Positions 1 to 11,035 of a stretch of 64,000 bases of DNA are shown here, piece by piece. Source of the stretch: Pseudomonadota bacterium. GTDB lineage: Bacteria; Pseudomonadota; Gammaproteobacteria; Burkholderiales; Thiobacillaceae. Made by a program: the position numbers and the translations under genes. The stretch's first letter is position 1, and each line of letters begins with the position of its first letter. The stretch lies in the NCBI GenBank assembly GCA_021848725.1, contig JAJZTS010000004.1, positions 25,694 to 89,693 on the forward strand, given 5' to 3'. The notes beneath the pieces are model-generated. The model saw only the letters and a list, made by a program, of their open reading frames with translations, did no database searches and was not told the DNA's origin.

Positions 1-167
<167 letters not shown>

Positions 168-174
168 GAGTTAA

Positions 175-438
<264 letters not shown>

Positions 439-453
439 GGCCGTGCGAGCCGC

Positions 454-1269
454 CTAATTTTTCTGGCAATGCGGGCAGTAATAGCTGGCCCGGTTTGCCT
501 GGCGTAGCAACTTGATCGGCGTGCCGCATTGGCGGCAAGGCTCGCCGGCGCGGCCATAGGCGAAATAGCTCTGCTGGAAATAGCCCGGCTCGCCGTGGCC
601 GTTGACGAAGTCGCGCAGCGTGCTGCCGCCGGCCTTGATCGCTCGACGCAAGGTATCTTTGATCGCGGCGGCCAGCCGGTCGCAACGGGGCCGGCTGAGT
701 TTGTCGGCGCGCAGGGTCGGCCGGATGCCGGCCTGGAACAGGGCCTCGTTGGCGTAGATGTTGCCGACGCCGACGACGAGGTGGGCGTCCATGATCAGGT
801 GCTTGATCGCCGTCGTTTTGCGCCGGCTCATGGCATAGAGGCGCGCGCCGTCAAAGTCCTTGTCCAACGGCTCGACCCCAAGCGCGGCCAATAGCGGGTG
901 GCTGTCGGGTTGCTCGCTCCATAGCACCGCGCCGAACCGGCGCGGGTCGCGTAGGCGCAAGGCTTGGCCATCATCGAGCAGTAGGTCGACATGGTCGTGC
1001 TTGTCCGGCGGCGTTGTCGCCTCGACCAGGCGCAAGCTGCCGGACATGCCCAAGTGCAGCAGCAGGCCACCGTGGTCGAGGCGCAGGATCAGGTATTTCG
1101 CGCGCCGCTCCAGCGCTTGAATGTGTTGACCGGCAATGAGCGCATCGAGCTTGTCCGGCACGGGCCAGCGCAGGCGGGGGTTGCGCACGCGGGCGCCGCG
1201 CAAGCGGTGGCCGACGATGTGAGGGGATAGGCCGCGGCGTACGGTCTCGACTTCGGGCAGTTCGGGCAT
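454..1269 (-). CDS. mutM: Formamidopyrimidine-DNA glycosylase (Fpg/MutM)
   Basis: This bifunctional base-excision-repair glycosylase/AP lyase removes 8-oxoguanine and formamidopyrimidines. The start is set at the ATG that gives MPELPEVET, because the Pro after Met is the catalytic nucleophile and must become N-terminal; a longer frame of 25 extra codons is possible but would block catalysis. The protein is 271 residues, the normal length. The C-terminal zinc finger is intact: C245-X2-C248-X16-C265-X2-C268. The gene is divergent from the TPR lipoprotein gene and convergent with the ferredoxin gene, so it is probably monocistronic. Confidence 0.96.
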   Translation of the reverse strand: MPELPEVETVRRGLSPHIVGHRLRGARVRNPRLRWPVPDKLDALIAGQHIQALERRAKYLILRLDHGGLLLHLGMSGSLRLVEATTPPDKHDHVDLLLDDGQALRLRDPRRFGAVLWSEQPDSHPLLAALGVEPLDKDFDGARLYAMSRRKTTAIKHLIMDAHLVVGVGNIYANEALFQAGIRPTLRADKLSRPRCDRLAAAIKDTLRRAIKAGGSTLRDFVNGHGEPGYFQQSYFAYGRAGEPCRQCGTPIKLLRQANRASYYCPHCQKN

Positions 1270-1333
1270 GGCGCGATGATAGCGTGCGCGCCGCCGCTCT
1301 TGCATAATGCTCCAAACCACACCGATTTCAGCT

Positions 1334-3076
1334 ATGACCTTCAATCCTTTCTTGATGCTGCTGGCCGTCTTGGGCCTCGTCGGCTGCGCTCAGTTGGCGC
1401 CCGCGCCCGAACAAGCTGTCGCCCCGCCCAAGCCCGCCCCGGCCAGCAACGACAAGACGGCCGCCGCCGCGCCCGTCGCCACGCCTGCCCAGCCGCTGAC
1501 CGAGCAGGTGCTCTATCAATTCCTCCTGGCGGAGACAGCCTGGCAGCGCGGTGAACGCAAACTGGCGGCGGAGGCTTATGTCGATCTGGCCTTGCGTACC
1601 CGCGATGCGCGCATCGCGCGCCGTGCCACGGAGCTGGCCTTGCTCGCCCAGGCGCGCGAAGAGGCGGTGCAGTCGGCCAAGCTGTGGGTCGAGCTGGAGC
1701 CGGGGTCCGAGCAGGCGCAGCAGGTATGGATCTCGCTGTTGGCCGCCAGCGGCCATATCAAGGAGACCCGGCCCCATTTCGAGGTCCTGCTGCGGGCGGC
1801 GGGCGGATCGCCAGGGCCGGTGTTCATGCAAATGCACACCGTGTTCAGCCGGCAGACCGATTACCGGGGCGTGCTCGATCTGGTCAGTGACTTGGCGCGG
1901 CCCTATCCGAATTTGGCCGAGGCACATTTCGCCGTGACCCAGGCGGCTTGGAATGCCGGCCAATACGACCGCGCCGAACAGGCGGTGGACCGGGCTTTGG
2001 CCTTGCGGCCGGACTGGGAGGCGGCGGCCTTGCTCAAGGGGCAGCTGCTGCAGCGCAAGGGCGATGCCGAAATGCTGGCCTATTGGGCGGGCTTCCTTGC
2101 GCAGCACCCGGCCATGCGCGAACTGCGTTTGGCCTATGCCAAGCAGTTGGCACGCACGGGGCGTTATCCCGAGTCCCGGCAAGAATTCGAACGCTTGCTC
2201 GACGATGCGGCGGGCAATCCCGAGGCGACGTTGGCAGTCGGCCTGCTCGCCATGCAAGCGGGCGATTATGAAGCGGCCGAGACCTATTTGCTGAAAACGT
2301 TGGAACTGGGTTACCCCGAGGCCGATCAGGTCAAGCTGTATCTGGGCCAGATCGCCGAGGCGCGCAAGCGTGTGGCCGAGGCCTTGCGCTGGTACCAAGC
2401 GGTCGACCGGGGGCCGCGCTATGTCGCCGCCCAGGTGCTGGCTGCGGCCTTGCTGGGCAAGCAAGGCCGCGTGGCCGAGGCGCGGGCGCTGCTGCAGGGC
2501 CTGAGCCCGGCCGACGACAGCGAGCGCATCCAAATCGTGCAGGCCGAGGCGCAGATTTTGCGCGAGGCGCACGATTATGCCGGGGTCTATAAAGTGCTGT
2601 CGCAGGCGCTGGCCGGCCAGCCGGAGGCGCCGGAGTTGCTGTACGACCGGGCGATGGCGGCGGAAAAGCTGAACAAGCTTGACGTGCTGGAAAAAGACCT
2701 CCGCAAGTTGATCAAGCTCAAGCCCGATTATGCGCACGCTTACAACGCTTTGGGTTATACCCTGGCCGACCGCACCAACCGCATTGCCGAGGCGATCGAG
2801 TTGCTGCAAAAGGCGCTGCAACTGGCGCCGGATGATCCATTCGTGCTCGACAGCATGGGCTGGGCGCAATTCAAGGCGGGGCGCTCGAAAGAGGCCGCCG
2901 AGTACCTCAAGCGCGCCTATGCCGCGCGCCCCGATCCCGAGATCGCCGCCCATCTGGGCGAAGTGCTGTGGAAGCAGGGCAAGCGCGACGAGGCGAAAAA
3001 GCTATGGGAGGGCGCGCTCAAGGCGCATCCGGACAACGAGGCCTTGCGCGAGACGATCTCGCGCTTCAAGCCCTGA
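1334..3076 (+). CDS. TPR-repeat lipoprotein
   Basis: This 580-residue protein has a lipoprotein signal peptide with lipobox LVGC (Cys18), then an Ala/Pro-rich linker and tandem tetratricopeptide repeats to the C-terminus. Repeats such as AYNALGYTLADR and VLDSMGWAQFKAGRSKEA lie near the end. It is probably anchored to the outer membrane, facing the periplasm, and acts as a protein-protein scaffold. The start was chosen at the internal Met because it places the hydrophobic signal correctly; an ATG nine codons upstream would put polar residues in front. Its TGA overlaps the lolB ATG (TGATG), so it is translationally coupled to lolB and may have a role in envelope biogenesis, which is inference. 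Confidence 0.88.
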   Translation: MTFNPFLMLLAVLGLVGCAQLAPAPEQAVAPPKPAPASNDKTAAAAPVATPAQPLTEQVLYQFLLAETAWQRGERKLAAEAYVDLALRTRDARIARRATELALLAQAREEAVQSAKLWVELEPGSEQAQQVWISLLAASGHIKETRPHFEVLLRAAGGSPGPVFMQMHTVFSRQTDYRGVLDLVSDLARPYPNLAEAHFAVTQAAWNAGQYDRAEQAVDRALALRPDWEAAALLKGQLLQRKGDAEMLAYWAGFLAQHPAMRELRLAYAKQLARTGRYPESRQEFERLLDDAAGNPEATLAVGLLAMQAGDYEAAETYLLKTLELGYPEADQVKLYLGQIAEARKRVAEALRWYQAVDRGPRYVAAQVLAAALLGKQGRVAEARALLQGLSPADDSERIQIVQAEAQILREAHDYAGVYKVLSQALAGQPEAPELLYDRAMAAEKLNKLDVLEKDLRKLIKLKPDYAHAYNALGYTLADRTNRIAEAIELLQKALQLAPDDPFVLDSMGWAQFKAGRSKEAAEYLKRAYAARPDPEIAAHLGEVLWKQGKRDEAKKLWEGALKAHPDNEALRETISRFKP

Positions 3077-3624
3077 TGTATCGCCGCTGGCTTGGGCTGG
3101 TCGCCCCATTACTGATGTCGGCCTGTGCTGCATTGCCGCCGCCGTCGTTGGTGCCGGCGGCAGACGGTTATCGGCTGGAGGGTCGAATTTCGGTGCGTGC
3201 CGCCGAGCAGGGTTTTTCCGGCGGCATCGTTTGGCAATCCTCGGGTGGGCGGCAGGATATCCTGTTGCGCACGCCGCTGGGGCAGGGGGTGGCCGAGGTG
3301 CATGTGGACGCGGCCGGGGCCGGTATGACCGATAGTGCCGGCAAGCAGTACCAGGCTGACAGCGGCGAGGCGCTGGTGCAGCAGGCCATCGGCGTGGCCC
3401 TGCCCTTGGCCGGGTTGGCGCATTGGCTGCGTGGCCAACCCGATCCGGCCCGCCCGTTCTCGGGCCAGCCGGATGGGCATGGCGGCTGGCTCAGTCTGGA
3501 ACAGGACGGCTGGCATATCGAATATGGCCAAGCCTTTGCGGGGACGCGCCTGCCGAAGCGACTGAGTGCGCATCGCGACGACCTGGAAATCCGTTTGGTG
3601 GTGGACGCATGGCAGGCCCCATGA
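3076..3624 (+). CDS. lolB: Outer-membrane lipoprotein receptor LolB
   Basis: LolB accepts lipoproteins from the periplasmic chaperone LolA and inserts them in the outer membrane. The 182-residue product starts with a short signal peptide ending in the lipobox MSAC (Cys17). The body follows the LolB pattern: a beta-rich fold opening with YRLEGRISV, then WLRGQPDP in the central region and a C-terminal [10 protein letters not shown] strand. Identity rests on this and on the position directly before ispE, a conserved proteobacterial order. The start ATG overlaps the upstream stop and the stop overlaps the ispE start (ATGA), so the three genes form a coupled operon. Confidence 0.87.
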   Translation: MYRRWLGLVAPLLMSACAALPPPSLVPAADGYRLEGRISVRAAEQGFSGGIVWQSSGGRQDILLRTPLGQGVAEVHVDAAGAGMTDSAGKQYQADSGEALVQQAIGVALPLAGLAHWLRGQPDPARPFSGQPDGHGGWLSLEQDGWHIEYGQAFAGTRLPKRLSAHRDDLEIRLVVDAWQAP

Positions 3625-4463
3625 AGCCCGAGGGCGAGGCCTACCCGGCGCCGGCCAAGCTCAATCTGTTTCTGCACGTGGTCGGCCGGCGGCCGGACGG
3701 TTATCACCTGCTGCAGACGGTATTCCGTTTTCTCGACCACGGCGATCGCTTGCATATCGCGGTGCGCCCGGATGGCGAGATCCGGCGCAGTAATCCCTTG
3801 CCCGGCGTGGGGACGGAGCATGATCTGTGCACGCGAGCGGCGCGGCTGCTGCAGAGCCATACCGGCTGCCGGCTGGGGGCGGAGATCGGCTTGGACAAGC
3901 GCCTGCCTATGGGCGGCGGCCTGGGCGGCGGCAGCTCGGATGCGGCGACTGTGCTCTTGGTGTTGAATCGGTTGTGGGGGCTGGGTCTGCCACGCGCCGA
4001 ACTGCAGGCCATGGGCCTGCAACTTGGCGCCGACGTGCCGGTCTTCGTGTTCGGCCGCTCCGCCTTTGCCGAGGGGGTGGGCGAACGCTTGCAGGCGGTG
4101 GAATTGGCGCCGGCGAGTTATGTCGTGTTGACGCCGCCGGTACACGTGTCGACCGCGGAAATCTTCGCGCATCCGGCATTGACACGCGATACGCCAGCCG
4201 TCAAAATGCGCGTCTTTTCAACGGGCTTCGGTCATAACGACCTGGAGCGCGTGGTCTGCAATCTCTATCCGCAGGTGGCTGAATGCTTGGCCTGGCTGCG
4301 GCAGTTTGGAGATGCGCGGATGACCGGATCGGGGGCGTGTGTGTTTGCCGCATTCCCCGATCGCCTAACGGCCGAGCGGGTTTTTGCGGCTCGCCCGGAA
4401 GGGGTGGACGGTTTTGTGGCCGATGGCCTGGATCAACATCCTCTGCTGGGTTGGGCGGCATAG
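3621..4463 (+). CDS. ispE: 4-diphosphocytidyl-2-C-methyl-D-erythritol kinase
   Basis: IspE phosphorylates CDP-ME in the non-mevalonate (MEP) isoprenoid pathway. The GHMP-kinase signature [14 protein letters not shown] (residues 96-109) binds ATP. The N-terminal [20 protein letters not shown] segment is the family substrate-binding motif, and the C-terminal GSGACVFA matches GHMP motif 3. The length of 280 residues is usual. The start is the ATG that overlaps the lolB stop; an in-frame ATG four codons upstream is possible. The tRNA-Gln gene follows 23 bp after the stop. Confidence 0.96.
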   Translation: MKPEGEAYPAPAKLNLFLHVVGRRPDGYHLLQTVFRFLDHGDRLHIAVRPDGEIRRSNPLPGVGTEHDLCTRAARLLQSHTGCRLGAEIGLDKRLPMGGGLGGGSSDAATVLLVLNRLWGLGLPRAELQAMGLQLGADVPVFVFGRSAFAEGVGERLQAVELAPASYVVLTPPVHVSTAEIFAHPALTRDTPAVKMRVFSTGFGHNDLERVVCNLYPQVAECLAWLRQFGDARMTGSGACVFAAFPDRLTAERVFAARPEGVDGFVADGLDQHPLLGWAA

Positions 4464-4486
4464 GCGGTTCGCCGCCATGCAACGCT

Positions 4487-4561
4487 TGGGGAGTCGCCAA
4501 GTGGTAAGGCACCGGATTTTGATTCCGGCATTCGTAGGTTCGATCCCTACCTCCCCAGCCA
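4487..4561 (+). tRNA. tRNA-Gln (anticodon UUG)
   Basis: A 75-nt cloverleaf with acceptor stem TGGGGAG/CTCCCCA, discriminator G and encoded CCA. The anticodon stem CCGGA/TCCGG encloses a 7-nt loop with TTG at 4519-4521. The T-arm carries GGTTCGATCC. It sits between ispE and prs, a common betaproteobacterial arrangement, and is followed closely by an intrinsic-terminator-like hairpin. Confidence 0.97.
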
Positions 4562-4569
4562 CTTGAAAT

Positions 4570-4600
4570 AAGCGTGTAGCTTGTCTCTACACGCTTTTTT
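4570..4600 (+). terminator. Intrinsic terminator after tRNA-Gln
   Basis: The stem GCGTGTAG/CTACACGC with loop CTTGTCT is flanked by A residues on the 5' side and followed by a run of six T, then GTTTTTT. It would end the lolB-ispE-tRNA-Gln transcript only 9 nt after the tRNA 3' end. prs begins 25 bp downstream, so it relies on read-through or on a promoter not clearly visible. Confidence 0.8.
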
Positions 4601-4624
4601 GTTTTTTGCGCGCGGAGTTTCCTC

Positions 4625-5575
4625 GTGGGATACGACAGCTTGATGGTGTTTACCGGCAATGCCAACCCCAGGCTTGCCGAAGACGTTGTCCGCCACCTGA
4701 ACATCCACCTCGGTCGTGCGAGCGTGGGCCGGTTCTCGGACGGCGAAACCATGGTGGAAATCCTCGAGAACGTGCGCGGCAAGGACGTGTTCGTCCTGCA
4801 GTCGACCAGCATGCCGACCAACGACAACCTCATGGAGGTGATGTTGATGGTCGATGCCCTGCGCCGGGCCTCGGCCGGCCGGATCACCGCGGCCATCCCC
4901 TATTTCGGCTATGCCCGCCAGGATCGCCGCGTGCGTTCGGCCCGGGTGCCGATCACCGCGCGGGTGGTGGCCGACATGCTGACCGCCGCCGGGGTCGATC
5001 GCTTGCTGACCATGGATTTGCACTCGGACCAGATCCAGGGCTTTTTCGATATCCCGGTCGATAACATCTATTCGGCGCCGATTCTGCTCGGCGATATTTG
5101 GAAGCAGAACTACGACAACTTGATGATCGTGTCGCCCGACGTCGGCGGCGTGGTGCGGGCCCGGGCCTTCGCCAAGCGCTTGGATTGCGATCTGGCTATC
5201 ATCGACAAGCGTCGGCCCAAGCCGAACGTAGCCAAGGTGATGCACATCATCGGTGAGGTGAAAGACCGCACCTGCATCATCATGGACGACATGGTGGATA
5301 CCGCCAACACCCTGTGCGAGGCGGCGCGCGCGTTAAAGGAGTACGGCGCCAAGCGGGTGTTGGCCTACTGTACCCACCCGGTGCTGTCGGGCAGCGCGAT
5401 CGAGCGGGTCAATAATTCCGCGCTGGACGAACTGGTGGTGACCGACACCATCCCGCTGCGAGACGAGGCCAAGGCCTGCGGCCGTATCCGGCAATTGACG
5501 GTGGCCGAGCTGCTGGCGGAGACCATCCGCCGCATCAGCAATGAAGATTCGGTGAGCTCGCTGTTCGTGGAATAG
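4625..5575 (+). CDS. prs: Ribose-phosphate pyrophosphokinase (PRPP synthetase)
   Basis: Prs makes phosphoribosyl pyrophosphate from ribose 5-phosphate and ATP, feeding purine, pyrimidine, His, Trp and NAD synthesis. The 316-residue protein has the flexible-loop/ATP region FGYARQDRR (about 94-102), the metal and catalytic segment [11 protein letters not shown] (131-141) and the PRPP loop [14 protein letters not shown] (217-230). The start is GTG, supported by GGAG 8 nt upstream and by the usual betaproteobacterial N-terminus [14 protein letters not shown]; an in-frame ATG six codons later is the alternative. It lies between tRNA-Gln and rplY. Confidence 0.97.
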   Translation: MGYDSLMVFTGNANPRLAEDVVRHLNIHLGRASVGRFSDGETMVEILENVRGKDVFVLQSTSMPTNDNLMEVMLMVDALRRASAGRITAAIPYFGYARQDRRVRSARVPITARVVADMLTAAGVDRLLTMDLHSDQIQGFFDIPVDNIYSAPILLGDIWKQNYDNLMIVSPDVGGVVRARAFAKRLDCDLAIIDKRRPKPNVAKVMHIIGEVKDRTCIIMDDMVDTANTLCEAARALKEYGAKRVLAYCTHPVLSGSAIERVNNSALDELVVTDTIPLRDEAKACGRIRQLTVAELLAETIRRISNEDSVSSLFVE

Positions 5576-5588
5576 CGGGCCGACGAAG

Positions 5589-5615
5589 GACCGCCTGGTC
5601 GCGGGCGGCTTTTTT
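5589..5615 (+). terminator. Possible intrinsic terminator between prs and rplY
   Basis: A GC-only 5-bp stem CCGCC/GGCGG with loop TGGTCGCG is followed by C and six T. An alternative hairpin GACC-GCCT-GGTC overlaps it. The stem is short, so termination may be partial. The rplY ribosome-binding site follows 8 bp after the T run. Confidence 0.55.
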
Positions 5616-5634
5616 GTTTGTTTAGGAGTTGATC

Positions 5635-6246
5635 ATGAAATTTGAAGTTATCGCTAGCAAGCGTGGCGTGCAGGGAACGGGTGCGAGCCGCCGCCTGCGT
5701 CACGGCGGCAAGGTGCCGGGCATCGTTTATGGTGCCGGCAAGGATGCCGTGGCCTTGGAGATGGACCATAACGATCTGCTGTTGCAGTTGCGCAAGGAGG
5801 CCTTCCATTCCTCCGTGCTGACGCTGAATGTGGATGGCGAGAAAGAGCCCGTGCTGCTGCGCGACGTCCAGGCCCACCCGTTCAAGCGCCAGGTGCTGCA
5901 CGTCGATTTCCTGCGCGTCGACAAGACCCACAAGATCCACATGAAGGTGCCGTTGCACTTCTTGAACGGCGACAACGCGCCGGGCGTCAAGCTGCACGGC
6001 GGCGTGCTATCGCACGTGATCACCGAGGTGGAAGTGGTCTGTCTGGCCGACAAGCTGCCCGAGTACCTGGAGATCGACCTGTCTGCCTTGGATGTCGGCC
6101 ATTCCGCGCACCTGTCCCACGTTAAGTTGCCGGCGGGCGTCGAGTGCACCGCTTTGCTGCGCGGCGAGGACCCGACCGTGGCGACCATCCTGGGCGTGCG
6201 CGGCGAGGCGGAAGCCGCTCCGGCGGCTCCGACCGAGGGCGCTTGA
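5635..6246 (+). CDS. rplY: 50S ribosomal protein L25, long (CTC/TL5) form
   Basis: This 203-residue protein binds 5S rRNA through its N-terminal L25 domain (MKFEVIASKRG to about residue 95, with KVPGIVYG). It also carries the C-terminal TL5/CTC beta domain absent from the short E. coli L25. The start is set at the ATG with AGGAG 6 nt upstream; a TTG two codons earlier sits directly after the ribosome-binding site and is unlikely. The tail is Ala/Glu rich. It precedes pth, as in many Proteobacteria. Confidence 0.95.
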   Translation: MKFEVIASKRGVQGTGASRRLRHGGKVPGIVYGAGKDAVALEMDHNDLLLQLRKEAFHSSVLTLNVDGEKEPVLLRDVQAHPFKRQVLHVDFLRVDKTHKIHMKVPLHFLNGDNAPGVKLHGGVLSHVITEVEVVCLADKLPEYLEIDLSALDVGHSAHLSHVKLPAGVECTALLRGEDPTVATILGVRGEAEAAPAAPTEGA

Positions 6247-6266
6247 TCTAGGCGCGAGACTGGGGC

Positions 6267-6875
6267 GTGGAGACCGGCATCCGACTGATCGTCGGTCTCG
6301 GCAATCCAGGCAGCGAATACATCGATACCCGGCACAATGCCGGGTGTTGGTGGCTAGACCGGCTGGCGGCTCGCCATGCCGGTCTTTTTCGTTCTGAGGG
6401 CAAGTTTTTCGGCGAGATCTGCCGCCTCGCGGTGGGCGGCGCCGACCTGTGGTTGTTGAAACCGACGACTTACATGAATGCCAGTGGCCGCGCAGTCGCG
6501 GCGCTGGCCCATTTTTACAAGATTCCGGTCGGCCAGATACTGGTCGCCCACGATGAGCTGGATCTGCCGCCCGGTGGTTTGCGCCTGAAGCTGGGCGGCG
6601 GTCACGGCGGCCACAATGGCGTGCGTGACATCAGTGCCGCGCTCGGCGCGGATTATTGGCGACTGCGCATCGGCATCGGCCATCCGGGCGACAAGGCCCA
6701 GGTGTCCGATTTCGTCTTGCACCGGCCGGGCCGGGAAGAAGCGAGTCTGATCGAGGATGCGCTCGATCGGGCGGTGCCGGCGTTGCCGGCCCTGCTCAAG
6801 GGCGAGTTCGATCTGGCGATGCGTCGGCTTAACATCCGGCCGAAACCTGACAAGAAAGCGGTGACAGAAGAATGA
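6267..6875 (+). CDS. pth: Peptidyl-tRNA hydrolase
   Basis: Pth releases tRNA from peptidyl-tRNA dropped by the ribosome. The GTG start gives [15 protein letters not shown], which aligns with the family N-terminus. Active-site residues visible are N13, catalytic H23 in DTRHNAG, N71 in TYMNASG and D96 in [10 protein letters not shown]. The length of 202 residues is normal. Its stop overlaps the ychF start (ATGA), so the two are translationally coupled, a widely conserved pair. Confidence 0.96.
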   Translation: METGIRLIVGLGNPGSEYIDTRHNAGCWWLDRLAARHAGLFRSEGKFFGEICRLAVGGADLWLLKPTTYMNASGRAVAALAHFYKIPVGQILVAHDELDLPPGGLRLKLGGGHGGHNGVRDISAALGADYWRLRIGIGHPGDKAQVSDFVLHRPGREEASLIEDALDRAVPALPALLKGEFDLAMRRLNIRPKPDKKAVTEE

Positions 6876-7963
6876 GTTTGAAATGCGGTATCGTCGGCCT
6901 ACCCAACGTCGGCAAGTCCACCCTGTTCAACGCGCTGACCAAGGCGGGTATCGCGGCGGAGAACTATCCCTTCTGCACCATCGAGCCCAATGTCGGCGTG
7001 GTCGAGGTGCCCGATCCGCGTTTGGATCAGTTGGCCGCGATCGTCAAGCCGCAGAAGACGCTGCCGGCCATCGTCGAATTCGTCGACATCGCCGGCCTGG
7101 TGGCCGGTGCCTCCAAGGGCGAAGGCCTGGGCAATCAGTTCCTGGCCAACATCCGCGAGACCGATGCCATCGTCAACGTGGTGCGCTGTTTCGAGGACGA
7201 GAACGTGGTGCACGTGGCTGGTCAGGTCGACCCGATTGCCGACATCGAGGTGATCGGCACCGAGTTGGCCCTGGCGGATCTGGCAACGGCGGAAAAGGCC
7301 CATGCCCGCGACGTCAAGAAGGCGCGGGCCGGCGACAAGGAGGCGCAAAAGCTGATTGCCGCGCTCGACAAGCTGCTGCCGCACCTGAACGAGGCCAAAC
7401 CGGCGCGCAGCCTGAAGCTGTCGGACGATGAGATCGAGTTGATCAAACCCTTGTGCCTGTTGACGATCAAACCGGCGATGTACGTCGCCAACGTGGCGGA
7501 AGATGGTTTCGACAACAATTCCTATCTCGACCGTTTGCGCGCCCATGCCGAGGCGGAGGGCGCGCCGGTGGTGGCGGTCTGCGCCGCGATCGAGGCCGAG
7601 ATCGCCGACCTGGACGATGCCGACAAGGCAGACTTCCTGGCTGAGATGGGCTTGGAGGAACCGGGTTTGGATCGCCTGATTCGCGCCGCCTACGATTTGC
7701 TTGGCCTGCAGACCTATTTCACCGCCGGCGTGAAGGAGGTGCGGGCCTGGACGATCCACAAGGGCGACACCGCACCCAAGGCGGCCGCCGTGATCCATAC
7801 CGATTTCGAAAAAGGCTTCATTCGCGCCGAGGTGATCGGCTTCGCCGACTTCATCGCCTGCAAAGGCGAGCAGGGCGCCAAGGAGGCCGGCAAAATGCGC
7901 CTGGAGGGCAAGGAATACGTGGTGCAGGACGGCGACGTGATGCACTTCCGGTTCAATGTCTGA
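6872..7963 (+). CDS. ychF: Redox-/ribosome-associated GTPase-fold ATPase YchF
   Basis: This Obg-family P-loop NTPase prefers ATP and associates with ribosomes; it has roles in stress responses in E. coli. The 363-residue protein has the P-loop GLPNVGKST (9-17), the YchF-specific [10 protein letters not shown] switch segment and a C-terminal TGS domain ending in [13 protein letters not shown]. The G4 position carries the degenerate motif typical of YchF rather than NKxD. It is coupled to pth through the ATGA overlap. Confidence 0.96.
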   Translation: MSLKCGIVGLPNVGKSTLFNALTKAGIAAENYPFCTIEPNVGVVEVPDPRLDQLAAIVKPQKTLPAIVEFVDIAGLVAGASKGEGLGNQFLANIRETDAIVNVVRCFEDENVVHVAGQVDPIADIEVIGTELALADLATAEKAHARDVKKARAGDKEAQKLIAALDKLLPHLNEAKPARSLKLSDDEIELIKPLCLLTIKPAMYVANVAEDGFDNNSYLDRLRAHAEAEGAPVVAVCAAIEAEIADLDDADKADFLAEMGLEEPGLDRLIRAAYDLLGLQTYFTAGVKEVRAWTIHKGDTAPKAAAVIHTDFEKGFIRAEVIGFADFIACKGEQGAKEAGKMRLEGKEYVVQDGDVMHFRFNV

Positions 7964-7993
7964 GTTTGTGCCTGATTGCTAGAGGAGCGGGGA

Positions 7994-8887
7994 GTGCGCG
8001 TGTCTCCCTATCTCCTGCTGACGCTGACCACGCTGTTTTGGTCCGGCAATTTCGTCCTGGCCCGTGCGGTCCACGCAGAAATTCCGCCGCTGGCCTTGTC
8101 TTTTTGGCGTTGGCTGCTGGCGTTACTGATCCTGTTGCCGTTTGCCGGCGCCCAGTTGTGGCGGCAATGGCCTATTGCGCGTGCGGCTTGGCGCCCGCTG
8201 CTGCTGCTGGCCACGTTCGGGGTGGCGGCGTTCAATAGTTTTGTTTATCTCGGCCTGCAGCACACCACGGCGACCAATGCGGTCTTGCTGCAAAGTGCTA
8301 TTCCAGTCCTGATCATTGCGTTGAGTTGGCTGTTTCTCGGGCAACGGCTGGCTGCAACGCAGTTCCTGGGCTTGCTGGCATCCCTGCTCGGCGTGGGCGT
8401 TATCGTCTTTCATGGCGATCTCCAGCGCCTGCAACTGCTGGGGTTTAATCGAGGTGATTTGTTGGTGATGGCGGCAGTGATCAGTTGGGCGGCGTATTCG
8501 GTGCTGCTGCGTTATCGGCCGGCCGAGTTGTCTGCGCTGGCGTTCCTGTTGGCGATTGTGGCGTTCGGCGTGCTGATCATCAGCCCGTTTTATCTATGGG
8601 AACTGGCTGCGGGCAAGGGGTTCGCCCCGACGCTGCCGAACCTGCTGAGCGTGGGCTATGTCGGGATTTTTCCGTCGGTGTTGGCCTATATCTTTTGGAA
8701 TCACGGTGTGGCTAGGGTGGGCGCCAGTAGGGCGGGTTTGTTTATTCACCTGATGCCGGTGTTCGGTATCCTGCTGTCGGTTGTCTTTCTTGGCGAGCGC
8801 ATCCGGTTCTTCCATTTTGTCGGTATCGTTCTGATCTTCCTTGGGATTTTCTGGGTCCAGCACGGCCGTCCAAAGGTGCAGGGCTAG
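7994..8887 (+). CDS. EamA/DMT-superfamily permease
   Basis: This is a predicted inner-membrane transporter of 297 residues with about ten hydrophobic segments in two EamA halves (SPYLLLTLTTLFWSGNFVLA at the start, LLVMAAVISWAAYSVLLR in the middle). The substrate is unknown; the family includes metabolite and amino-acid exporters. The start is a GTG with AGAGGAG 6 nt upstream. Alternative starts are TTG six codons earlier or GTG two codons later. It follows ychF by 30 bp and ends before the tRNA-tuf operon promoter. Confidence 0.85.
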   Translation: MRVSPYLLLTLTTLFWSGNFVLARAVHAEIPPLALSFWRWLLALLILLPFAGAQLWRQWPIARAAWRPLLLLATFGVAAFNSFVYLGLQHTTATNAVLLQSAIPVLIIALSWLFLGQRLAATQFLGLLASLLGVGVIVFHGDLQRLQLLGFNRGDLLVMAAVISWAAYSVLLRYRPAELSALAFLLAIVAFGVLIISPFYLWELAAGKGFAPTLPNLLSVGYVGIFPSVLAYIFWNHGVARVGASRAGLFIHLMPVFGILLSVVFLGERIRFFHFVGIVLIFLGIFWVQHGRPKVQG

Positions 8888-8937
8888 GGCGATGAGCGAT
8901 CTCTAGCAATATTCCGGCCAGAAAACGTAAACCGTGA

Positions 8938-8966
8938 TTGACATAAATTGCTTGGATTAGGATAAT
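8938..8966 (+). promoter_or_regulatory. Sigma-70 promoter of the tRNA-Tyr/Gly/Thr-tuf operon
   Basis: A perfect -35 TTGACA, a 17-bp spacer and -10 GATAAT (5 of 6) are followed by a GC-rich discriminator (TCCGCGC). The tRNA-Tyr gene begins 13 bp after the -10. A GC-rich discriminator is typical of stringently controlled stable-RNA promoters, so ppGpp control is likely; that part is inference. Confidence 0.85.
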
Positions 8967-8979
8967 TCCGCGCTTTCGC

Positions 8980-9064
<85 letters not shown>

Positions 9065-9087
9065 GTTGTAAGCGCGAAAAGGCTGAT

Positions 9088-9161
<74 letters not shown>

Positions 9162-9192
9162 GAAGCTGGTCGCGCGAAAAGTTTAGTTAAAT

Positions 9193-9267
<75 letters not shown>

Positions 9268-9303
9268 CGAATTTTTATTGTGTTCAGTGTTGATTTGAGC
9301 TGA

Positions 9304-10507
<1,204 letters not shown>

Positions 10508-10533
10508 AGGCTGTATCTAAAAGGTGTTCAAAG

Positions 10534-10561
10534 CCAAAGCGCCCCGCGTTGGGCGCTTTGG
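10534..10561 (+). other. Strong hairpin between tuf and tRNA-Trp
   Basis: An 11-bp perfect stem CCAAAGCGCCC/GGGCGCTTTGG with a 6-nt loop. It is followed by TGTCTCTG and not by a T run, so it is not a canonical intrinsic terminator. It could protect the tuf mRNA 3' end, or be an RNase processing site before the tRNA, or terminate with Rho help. Confidence 0.6.
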
Positions 10562-10573
10562 TGTCTCTGCCGC

Positions 10574-10649
10574 AGGGGCATAGCTCAATTGGCAGAGCGT
10601 CGGTCTCCAAAACCGAAGGTTGGGGGTTCGATTCCCTCTGCCCCTGCCA
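10574..10649 (+). tRNA. tRNA-Trp (anticodon CCA)
   Basis: A 76-nt tRNA with acceptor stem AGGGGCA/TGCCCCT, discriminator G and encoded CCA. The anticodon CCA is at 10607-10609 in the stem TCGGT/ACCGA. It is placed between tuf and secE, as in many Beta- and Gammaproteobacteria. Confidence 0.98.
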
Positions 10650-10687
10650 TTTCGAGATGAACAGCCGGATGGATGCGTAACAGATAA

Positions 10688-11035
10688 ATGGCGGAAAAGA
10701 TCAAGTTGTTGATAGCGGCGATGCTGGCGGTGGCTGGCGTCGTGGGCTTTTATCTGCTGGCGGACAGTCCGGCCGTGGTGCGGGTGCTGTCCGTATTGGT
10801 GGGGCTTGGTCTTGCCGCTTTTGTGGCCCGCTATACCGAAGTGGGCGCTGGCTTCTATGCCTTCAGCCGTGATTCGGTCGACGAGGCGCGCAAGGTTGTT
10901 TGGCCGACTCGGAAAGAAACCTTGCAGATGACCGGTGTGGTCATCTTGTTCGTGCTGGTCATGGCTTTGTTCCTGTGGCTGGTGGATGGTGTGCTGTTGT
11001 GGCTTGTCAAACTGCTAATGGGCAGAGGGAACTGA
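10688..11035 (+). CDS. secE: Preprotein translocase subunit SecE
   Basis: SecE stabilises SecY in the inner-membrane protein-conducting channel. The 115-residue product has three predicted membrane helices (about residues 5-24, 31-47 and 80-108), the long proteobacterial form. The conserved cytoplasmic amphipathic segment [16 protein letters not shown] precedes the last helix. The TGA overlaps the nusG ATG, so the two genes are translationally coupled. Confidence 0.97.
   Translation: MAEKIKLLIAAMLAVAGVVGFYLLADSPAVVRVLSVLVGLGLAAFVARYTEVGAGFYAFSRDSVDEARKVVWPTRKETLQMTGVVILFVLVMALFLWLVDGVLLWLVKLLMGRGN

Noticed and set aside
1270..1333. Promoters in the mutM/TPR divergent gap (CATAAT, TATCAT).
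   Set aside because: -10-like hexamers exist on both strands, but no acceptable -35 partner at 16-19 bp, so neither is listed as a feature.
4201..4896. Minus-strand open frame spanning the tRNA-Gln gene and parts of ispE and prs.
   Set aside because: It crosses a tRNA and a terminator and has no family resemblance.
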